The notes under the pieces: model-generated
What the model was told of the DNA's origin: nothing
Databases searched by the model: none
What the model saw: the letters and a program-made list of their open reading frames with translations, nothing else
Program-made: the position numbers and the translations under genes
Assembly: GCA_003506095.1 (NCBI GenBank)
Contig: DNWZ01000708.1
Coordinates: 1 to 5,024 of the forward strand
Reading direction: 5' to 3'
Source of the DNA: Planctomycetaceae bacterium
GTDB taxonomy: Bacteria > Planctomycetota > Planctomycetia > Pirellulales > Pirellulaceae
DNA: 5,024 nucleotides
Shown here: positions 1-5,024 of the stretch, piece after piece
How the letters are laid out: each line of letters begins with the position of its first letter
Position numbering within the stretch: the stretch's first letter is position 1

Positions 1-3000
1 GAACAGTGCCAATGCGACGTTCGTGGGTACCGCTGCCGGAATCGATCCCGACGGGATCCTTGGGCTGACCTACAGCCTCACCGACGATGCAGCCGGTCGT
101 TTCGCAATCGATTCAACCACGGGAGCGATCACGGTCGCCGACGGTACGCTGCTGGATTTTGAAACCGATACCAGCCATCAAATCACCGTTCGCGCAACCG
201 ATGGCGGCTTGCTCAGCATTGACAAAGTGATTTCGATCGGTGTCAACAACGTCAACGAAGCGCCTGTCAACATCCTGCCTGGAACGCTTGCTACCGGCGT
301 CAACACGCCGTTGGTCCTCTCCGGTGGTCATGCGATACAGCTCAGTGATGTTGACGCGGATGCGAATGATATTCAACTTACGTTAACCGCCTCGCAGGGC
401 ACGATGACGTTGGCCTCGTTGACAGGCTTGTCGTTCATCACTGGCGATGGAACAGCCGATTCGACGATCGTTGTGCGAGGAACGCTGGCCGAACTGAACG
501 CCGCACTCGACGGATTGAGTTTCTCGCCGACGGGTGGTTTTTCGGGGACCGCAACCATCACGGTGTTGACCGACGACCTGGGGAACTCGGGCAGTGGTGG
601 AAACTTAACCGACAGCAATGTGTTGTCGATTCAGGTCGGCGGTGTTCGATTCCAAGAAGGGGTCAATGGTTATGTTGGGACGCAGGATACCTTTATCAAT
701 AGCGGTTCGGGCAATACATCCTACGGTGGCTTAAATTACGTCCTCGCCGACGATCCGTCTCACAATGCGTTGATTCGATTCGACAATCTGTTCGGCAGCA
801 GCGCGGGGCAGATCGCCATCGGCTCGACCATCCAAACCGCTTCGCTGTCCATCTACGTGACCCACCGCGACGCGCACGACTGGGTCAATGTGCATCGGAT
901 GCTTACCAGTTGGTCCGAAGCGTCGACCTGGAACACGCTGACCAATGGTATCTCGGCCAATAACGTTGAAGCTAGCTCGAGCGTGTTGTTCTCGATCGAT
1001 GCCGGGCAAACCGGATGGGTAACGATCACCGGGTTAACGTCTGTGGTCCAAGATTGGGCAAATGGAGCGTTGAATCACGGTTTCGCATTCCTCAGCAACA
1101 ACGCCGACGGTTGGCGGTTCCATTCGTCCGAGTTCAGCGACCCGGCGCTGCGACCCTACTTGACCATCGGTTACGCAGCCCCACAGTTGGCCGCCATCGA
1201 CCTGGACGCCAACAACAGCTCCGGTGCAACGGGAAGTGGCTTTGCAACGAGCTTCACTGAAAACGGTGGCGCGGTGTTGATCGCCGACAGCGACGCAACG
1301 CTCACCGATGCAGACAGTTCGCACCTAACATCGCTAACCGTCACGATCACCAATTTGCAAGACGGAGCATTGGAATCACTGGCTGCCAACACCACCGGCA
1401 CATCGATCAACGCCAGCTACGACAGCGGCACAGGCGTGCTGACACTCAGCGGTAGCGACTCGGTTGCCAATTACCAACAAGTTCTACGAACGGTCACTTA
1501 CAACAACACCAGCGAATCACCAGCGACAACCAATCGGTTGATCACATTCCAAGCCGCCGATGCATTTGTTCATGGAACGGTCGCGACGGCAACGGTCAGC
1601 ATCACTGCGGTCAACGACGCACCCGTGCTCGACAACAGCGGCGACATGACGCTGTCCACGATCACCGAAGATCAAACGACCAATAGTGGCAACACAGTCG
1701 CCTCGATCATCACCTCAGCCGGTGGTGATCGCATCACCGACGTTGACTCAGCAGCCGTCGAAGGGATCGCCATCACGTCGCTGGGCAGCGGCAACGGCAC
1801 ATGGCAGTACTCCATCAACAACGGCAGCGACTGGCTGACCGTGGGGAGCGTCGCTGACAACTCGGCATTGCTCCTCCGCAGCACCGATCTCGTTCGCTTC
1901 GTCCCCAACGCCGAAAATGCCACCACCGCCGATTTCACCTTCCGCGCCTGGGATCAAACCACTGGCACCGCAGGCACCAAAGTCGACGCGTCCACCAATG
2001 GCAACACCACCTCCTTCAGCACCGCCACCGAAGTCGCCTCGATCACCGTCACCGCAGTCAACGATGCTCCAGTGCTGGACGCATCGCGAACTCCTGTTCT
2101 AAATTCGGTCAGCGAACATGCGGGGCCGCCGTTGGGTGCTGTCGGAACGCTGGTTTCGAGTCTGATCGATTTCGCCACGCCAAGCGGACAGGTTGACAAT
2201 GTGACCGATGTCGATGCGGGTGCAAACACTGGTATTGCCATCACCGCAACCAATGCTAATCACGGTACCTGGTGGTATTCGATCGACAATGGTTCGACCT
2301 GGCTGCGAGTTGGTAACGCCTCGCCCGGTTCCGCTCGATTGCTCGCCGCCGATGCGAACACTCGGATTTATTTCGAGCCGACACAAAGCACTGAATACAG
2401 TGGCACGATCTCCAATGCGATTACGTTCCGGGCCTGGGACGGTACCTCGGGCAGTAACGGTGGCTTGGCCAATACGAGTACGAATGGCGGTACAACAGCC
2501 TTTTCCAGTGCAACCGATACGGCGGCTATCACCGTTACCAATGTCAATGATGCACCACGACTTCTTGGTGCGGATTTGATCATCAATGGGCAATTCACAA
2601 CGGACCTGACTGGGTGGACAACATCCGGGACTGTCGTCCCTTTCAACCAAACTGTGATTTTCGGCTCGTCCAATCAAGTAGGCCCGCACTCGATTTCGCA
2701 AACGATCGCCACTGTCGCAGGCCAGACCTATCAGTTGTCATTCGACTACTCGGATGGACAAGCGGGCAGCCAATCACTGGTCGCATCGGCGACCGGCAAC
2801 GGCAATCTCTTGACGACCAGTCATATCGTGACCGATGTGTGGGCCTCAATACCGGTTCGCTATACGTATACGTTTGTGGCCGATTCCAACAGTACCACGA
2901 TCACACTAACCGATACGTCCGACCAATCGGGATTGACCAATAACGGCACCAACGGAATCGACGGGATCGTCGATAACGTCTCGGTGCGACAACTATCTGG

Positions 3001-5024
3001 CGAAATGGGCGGCTTCGCATATACGCAAGGCGATGGCGCCACCGCAATTCACCCAACGGTCAGTTTGCTGGACTTTGACAGTGCCAATCTCGTCGGTGCC
3101 ACCATCCAGATTTCCTCAGGCTTCGCGGGCTCCGAGGACGTTCTGACATTCACCGATCAACTGGGCATTACAGGCAGTTACAACTCGACCAACGGCGTCT
3201 TGACGTTGACTGGAATAAGCTCGGTTGCCAACTACCAAACGGCGCTGCGTTCAATCACCTACGAAAACACCAGTGGATCACCTTCTGGATCGCGAGCGAT
3301 CAGTTTCACAGCCGACGACGGGGCGATGACAAGCGCGGTCGCGTCGCGATCTATCGTCATCTCCAACGTCAACGACGCGCCCATCGCCGTTTCCGACGCA
3401 GCGACAGCCATCGAGGCTGGCGGAGTTGCCAATGGTACCGCTGGCACCAACCCAACCGGCAATGTGCTGACCAACGACACCGACGTCGACACGGGTGATA
3501 CGAAGGAGGTGATTGGCGTCATCGCGGGAGCCGAGGCTAGCGCCAACGGCTCAGTCAATGCAGCCGTGACCGGCACCTACGGCAGCATCACCATCGCCGC
3601 CGACGGCACCTACACCTACACCGTCGACAACAACAACGCGGCGGTTCAAGCTTTGCGTACCAGCAGCGACACGCTGCAAGACATCTTCACCTACACAATG
3701 GAAGACAGCGGTGGCCTCACCAGCACCACTCAGATCACTGTTACGATCGAAGGGCGAAACGATACGCCGCACGACATCACCACAGCAGGTCTGACCGTCG
3801 CGGAGAACTCACCGATTAATACGACGGTTGTGGGAACCGTCGTGGGACAGGATGTCGATAGCGGCGAGGCATTCAGCTATTCACTCCTCGATAACGCTGG
3901 GTCGCGTTTTCAGATTCATTCAACGACCGGTGTCGTCACGGTAGCCGCAGGCCACCTCATCAACTACGAAGACAACGCCAGCCATGAGATCCAAGTTCGC
4001 GTCACCGATGCATCAGGTGCGTTTTATGACGAGTGGATGACGGTGACGGTCACCGATGTTAACGAGACACCGCAGATCATCGGGCCTGACGCCGGGTTGA
4101 TGTTGCTGCTCAACGGCAGCTTTGAAAACGGCGCAACCGATTGGACGCTCAGCGGTGCGGCTCAGATCACCAACAGTTTGGACTGGGGTGCCGCACCCAG
4201 CGATGGCGATTTCTATGTGTTACTCGGCACCGGTAATCAGTCTGGTGGCACTGTGGAAACGACCCTGCAAACGGTGGTAGGTGAAATCTATATTGTCAGC
4301 TTCGACTACAACGCCAACGCCAATCCGGGATCGCAACAACTGCGAGTCGAAGCGATTGGCGGAGCAATTCTGCTGAACCAAACGGTCTCAGCAAACGCCG
4401 ACTGGATTCCCAACTACACGCAGCACAACTTTACTTTCATCGCTGATTCAACACAGACAATCCTTCGCTTCACGGATGTTTCCGTATCGGGTAGCAATCG
4501 TGACGGGAACCTTGACAACGTCCGAGTCTCCAGCGCATTTGTTATTGCTGAAAACGCGGTCAACTCGACAATCGTCGGCAATGTGCAAACGATCGACCCT
4601 GACCTGGGTGACACCCTGACGTTCCAGTTAATGAACGACGCCGGAGGACGATTCGCGATCGACAGCGCGACCGGTGCGATTACCGTTGCCAACAGGTCCC
4701 TGTTGGACTTCGAAACCACAACATCGCACGCAGTAACCGTCCGTGTCACAGACGCTGGTGGTCTATTCCGCGAACAGCAGTTTAACATTCGCTTGACCAA
4801 TGTTAACGAAGATCCAGTGGCAGTCGCTGACACCGCCACCGCTGTCGAAGCTGGTGGAACGAACAACGGCACCGCGGGTACGAACCCAACCGGCAACGTC
4901 CTGACCAACGATACCGACCCCGACGCAGGCGAGACGCGTGAAGTCATCGGTGTCAGCGCTGGTGTCCAGCTTTTAGGCGCCTCCCCCGTCTCCACTCCAA
5001 TCACCGGCACCTTCGGCAGCATCA
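1..5024 (+). CDS. Giant cadherin/VCBS-repeat surface protein with DNRLRE and lectin-like modules, internal fragment
   Basis: One frame (codons starting at position 2) is open for 1674 codons with no stop and no frameshift. Base 1 and base 5024 belong to codons cut by the edges, so both termini are missing. The translation is a chain of about 13 extracellular-type modules: three classical cadherin repeats, several related cadherin-like repeats, one DNRLRE-type domain, two jelly-roll/carbohydrate-binding-like modules and two VCBS repeats. Most repeats end in N-D/E-x-P calcium-ligand signatures. The segment has no Cys, only 3 Lys (residues 75, 660 and 1168), about 40 Arg, about 124 Asp and about 42 Glu, so it is strongly acidic. 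It has no hydrophobic stretch long enough for a membrane helix. Known families of this type are exported adhesins or matrix proteins; surface location and adhesion are inferred, since neither the signal peptide nor the anchor is visible. No enzyme active site was recognised. Planctomycetota origin is likely but not proven. Confidence 0.93.
2..265 (+). repeat. Module 1: cadherin repeat (N-terminal edge clipped)
   Basis: Residues 1-88. The hallmarks of a bacterial cadherin repeat occur in order: an N-terminal strand ending in FVGTAAG, the Ca2+-ligand acidic pair IDPDG (14-18), the core GRFAIDSTTGAITV (32-45), the LDFE motif (51-54), VRATDGG (63-69) and the terminal VNEAP (84-88). The expected leading 'VxE' of the first strand probably lies just upstream, because the window opens at what looks like the N of an 'EN' motif. 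In this family the acidic residues bind Ca2+ between consecutive repeats and stiffen the rod. It closely resembles module 12: 30 of 39 residues match between 29-67 and 1546-1584 by hand alignment. Confidence 0.87.
266..643 (+). repeat. Module 2: cadherin-like beta-sandwich repeat
   Basis: Residues 89-214. The layout matches a repeat type common in giant bacterial surface proteins: an opening 'VNxLPG' segment, an acidic LSDVDAD (114-120), a strand reading IQLTLTASQGTMTLA, the turn VRGTLAELNAAL, then LSFSPTGGFSGTATITV and a polar DDLGNSGSGGN loop. It probably belongs to the same broad family as modules 4 and 8, which carry 'xxYQxxLRxxTYxNTS' where this one has 'LAELNAALDGLSFSPT'. Unlike its neighbours it does not end in N-D-A-P; it finishes at VLSIQV and runs directly into the DNRLRE-type domain. 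Confidence 0.7.
644..1174 (+). other. Module 3: DNRLRE-type domain
   Basis: Residues 215-391, about 177 residues, close to the family's usual length. Recognisable signatures in order: FQEGVNGYVGTQDTFI (217-232), a Y-G-G-L-N-Y-V-L segment (241-248), ALIRFDNLFG (256-265), an I-x-x-G-S-T-I-Q-T-A-S-L strand (271-282), WVNVHRM (294-300) followed by TSWSEASTW (302-310), VVQDWANG (348-355), and the closing DGWRFHSSEF with RPYLTIGY (369-378, 384-391). The pattern 'aLiRFD ... I ... A.L ... Wse.sTW ... v..Wa.G ... SSE ... RPyL.v.Y' is that of DNRLRE-type beta-sandwich domains, found on many secreted bacterial proteins and thought to resemble carbohydrate-binding modules. The ligand is unknown. It interrupts the cadherin-like array between modules 2 and 4. 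Confidence 0.85.
1175..1624 (+). repeat. Module 4: cadherin-like repeat of the SVANYQ type
   Basis: Residues 392-541. It opens with LDANNSSGATGSGF (401-414) and FTENGGAVLIADSDATLTDA (418-437), whose DSDATLTDAD acidic run is a plausible Ca2+ site. It continues with LTVTITNLQDGALESL, then a SYDSGTGVLTLSG hairpin, the motif SVANYQQVLRTVTYNNTS (487-504), and ends in AVNDAP (536-541). This repeat type is frequent in long bacterial surface proteins annotated only as cadherin-like. It shares the SVANYQ motif with module 8 but is otherwise diverged from it. Confidence 0.78.
1625..2071 (+). repeat. Module 5: 'FRAWD' cadherin-like repeat, copy 1
   Basis: Residues 542-690. An opening ITEDQTTNSGNTVASII segment leads to ITDVDSAAVEGIAIT (the DVD is a likely Ca2+ ligand), then GTWQYSINNGSDWLTVG (599-615), an ALLLRSTDLVRFVPN strand pair (622-636), FTFRAWDQTTGTAG (646-659) and AVNDAP (685-690). 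This belongs to a recurrent bacterial repeat in which G-T-W-x-Y-S-x-x-x-G-x-x-W and F-R-A-W-D are conserved. No enzymatic function is known to me. Glycine and asparagine codons end mainly in C (GGC 9, GGT 2; AAC 9, AAT 3), unlike module 6. Confidence 0.78.
2072..2557 (+). repeat. Module 6: 'FRAWD' cadherin-like repeat, copy 2
   Basis: Residues 691-852. It is the same repeat type as module 5, diverged. It starts with LNSVSEHAGPPLGAVGTLVS (700-719), then VTDVDAG (734-740), GTWWYSIDNGSTWLRVG (755-771), RIYFEPTQS, ITFRAWDGTSGSNGG (807-821) and NVNDAP (847-852). The Q of GTWQYS is replaced by a second W. Codon choice favours T-ending codons (GGT 10, GGC 4; AAT 10, AAC 4), the reverse of its neighbour, which argues against a recent tandem duplication. 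Confidence 0.78.
2558..3001 (+). other. Module 7: jelly-roll/carbohydrate-binding-like module, copy 1
   Basis: Residues 853-1000. The visible layout is a start motif NGQFTTDLTGWTTSG (862-876), then SISQTIATVAGQTYQLSFDY (898-916 region), a YTYTFVADSNSTTITLTD strand set (954-971), and the end motif DGIVDNVSV (987-995). 'NGxF....GW..sG ... TvaGqtY.lsFdY ... fvAdsxxT.l.f.D ... lDNV.V' is the pattern of galactose-binding-like beta-sandwich modules (CBM- or DUF642-like) in secreted bacterial proteins. Sugar binding is inferred from the fold type only. The terminal D-x-x-x-D-N-V-x-V is typical of these modules. It directly follows the NVNDAP of module 6. Confidence 0.68.
3002..3382 (+). repeat. Module 8: cadherin-like repeat of the SVANYQ type
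   Basis: Residues 1001-1127. It has a 'YTQGDGATAI' opening (1007-1016), LLDFDSANLVGATIQIS (the DFD is a likely Ca2+ pair), SEDVLTFTDQLGITGSY (1044-1060), NGVLTLTGISSVANYQTAL (1064-1082), RSITYENTSGSPS, ISFTADDG (1100-1107) and NVNDAP (1122-1127). It resembles module 4 around SVANYQ...TYxNTSxSP but has a different first half. The repeat type is commonly found next to VCBS repeats, as it is here. Confidence 0.78.
3383..3769 (+). repeat. Module 9: VCBS repeat (complete)
   Basis: Residues 1128-1256. It shows the full VCBS signature: an opening GTAGTNPTGNVLTNDTD (1145-1161), D-V-D-x-G-D acidic loop (1161-1166), EVIGV (1169-1173), VTGTYGSI (1189-1196), DGTYTYTVDNNN (1201-1212), VQALR, DIFTYTMEDSGG (1227-1238) and ITVTIEGRNDTP (1245-1256). 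VCBS repeats are named after Vibrio, Colwellia, Bradyrhizobium and Shewanella and occur in very large proteins presumed to be adhesins. The final G-x-N-D-x-P plays the same linker role as the cadherin N-D-x-P. It aligns without gaps over 69 residues with the partial module 13. Confidence 0.88.
3770..4072 (+). repeat. Module 10: cadherin repeat
   Basis: Residues 1257-1357, the usual length of a bacterial cadherin repeat (about 100). Motifs in order: LTVAENSP (1264-1271, the conserved E), QDVDSGE (1283-1289, Ca2+-ligand acidic residues), SRFQIHSTTGVVTVA, INYE (1320-1323) where its neighbours have LDFE, VRVTDASG (1332-1339) and TDVNETP (1351-1357). All the canonical Ca2+-binding positions appear to be present. 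The L-D to I-N change in the usual 'LDxE' motif keeps the Glu but loses the Asp. Confidence 0.87.
4073..4537 (+). other. Module 11: jelly-roll/carbohydrate-binding-like module, copy 2
   Basis: Residues 1358-1512. Same plan as module 7: LLLNGSFENGATDWTLSG (1368-1385), SDGDFYVLLGTG (1400-1411), VETTLQTVVGEIYIVSFDYN (1418-1437), HNFTFIADSTQTILRFTD (1475-1492) and DGNLDNVRVSS (1501-1511). The N-G-S-F-E-N-G start, the tryptophan soon after it and the D-x-x-x-D-N-V-x-V end are the strongest signs. It directly follows NETP of module 10 and directly precedes the first strand of module 12, with almost no linker. The ligand is unknown; glycan binding is inferred from fold type. Confidence 0.7.
4538..4816 (+). 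repeat. Module 12: cadherin repeat
   Basis: Residues 1513-1605. Motifs in order: FVIAENAV (1513-1520), IDPDLGD (1531-1537), GGRFAIDSATGAITVA (1548-1563), LLDFE (1567-1571), VRVTDAGG (1580-1587) and NVNEDP (1600-1605). All classical Ca2+-ligand positions are present. It resembles module 1 more than the nearer module 10, in its core and in having LDFE. Confidence 0.87.
4817..5023 (+). repeat. Module 13: VCBS repeat, first half only
   Basis: Residues 1606-1674. It has the opening NGTAGTNPTGNVLTNDTD (1622-1640 region), D-P-D-A-G-E acidic loop, EVIGV and ITGTFGSI, then the window ends. About 45 of 69 residues match module 9 in an ungapped hand alignment. The first 49 positions are much better conserved (38 of 49) than the last 20 (7 of 20). 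The remaining 'DGxYxYxxD' and 'DxFxYxxxDxxG' strands should follow immediately downstream. Confidence 0.84.

Noticed and set aside
404..406. In-frame ATG codons, such as this one, as possible internal starts
   Set aside because: They fall within conserved strands of modules, have no convincing ribosome-binding site upstream, and the frame is already open and clearly coding before them.
2099..2701. Antisense open frame of about 200 codons with Arg- and Cys-containing translation
   Set aside because: It is a shadow of modules 6 and 7, has no recognisable domain, and has a composition unlike a real protein of this genome style.
2208..2943. Two + strand open frames in another phase (2208-2579 and 2614-2943)
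   Set aside because: They overlap the main frame completely; the main frame carries the conserved motifs and no frameshift is needed to read it.
4414..5022. Antisense open frame of about 200 codons
   Set aside because: It lies exactly opposite well-recognised cadherin and VCBS sequence, its translation matches no known domain, and it arises because the sense codons (ACC, GTC, GAC, AAC) rarely produce stops on the reverse strand.
3383..5023. Direct DNA repeat suggesting an insertion element or CRISPR
   Set aside because: The similarity is at protein level between two VCBS modules, with many silent differences; there are no short identical repeats with spacers, no inverted ends and no transposase.
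1..5024. tRNA, rRNA, riboswitch, promoter or terminator signals
   Set aside because: The whole window is continuous coding sequence, and I saw no cloverleaf, conserved rRNA segment or GC hairpin followed by a T-run that stands out from it.

Overview
The whole window is the interior of one very large open reading frame on the + strand. It is read in the frame whose codons begin at position 2, giving 1674 complete codons (2-5023) with no stop. It is open at both edges, so the start, signal peptide, C-terminal sorting or anchor region, promoter and terminator all lie outside. There is no intergenic DNA, RNA gene, mobile element or CRISPR array here.

The product is a multidomain, probably secreted or cell-surface, calcium-binding adhesin-like protein. 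Residue numbers below count from the codon at position 2. Modules in order: (1) cadherin repeat, 1-88; (2) cadherin-like repeat, 89-214; (3) DNRLRE-type domain, 215-391; (4) cadherin-like repeat, 392-541; (5) and (6) two related 'FRAWD' repeats, 542-690 and 691-852; (7) jelly-roll/carbohydrate-binding-like module, 853-1000; (8) cadherin-like repeat, 1001-1127; (9) VCBS repeat, 1128-1256; (10) cadherin repeat, 1257-1357; (11) second jelly-roll-like module, 1358-1512; (12) cadherin repeat, 1513-1605; (13) start of a second VCBS repeat, 1606-1674, cut by the window edge. Most repeats end in the calcium-ligand signature N-D/E-x-P (NVNEAP, AVNDAP, NVNDAP, DVNETP, NVNEDP). The non-cadherin modules sit at the joints between repeats.

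The combination of cadherin, VCBS, DNRLRE and lectin-like modules in a giant protein, together with moderate-to-high GC and mixed codon use, is typical of Planctomycetota such as Rhodopirellula/Pirellulaceae. It also occurs in other marine or aquatic bacteria, so the taxonomic call is an inference. The translated segment contains no cysteine, three lysines, and about 124 Asp plus 42 Glu against about 40 Arg. This fits an extracellular Ca2+-stiffened rod.

The likely role is adhesion or glycan contact: cadherin/VCBS repeats form a rod, and the DNRLRE and jelly-roll modules are displayed along it as possible binding heads. The points most worth a second look are the regular placement of these modules at repeat boundaries, the recurring block jelly-roll, cadherin-type repeat, VCBS, and the abrupt change in synonymous codon use between two adjacent homologous repeats.
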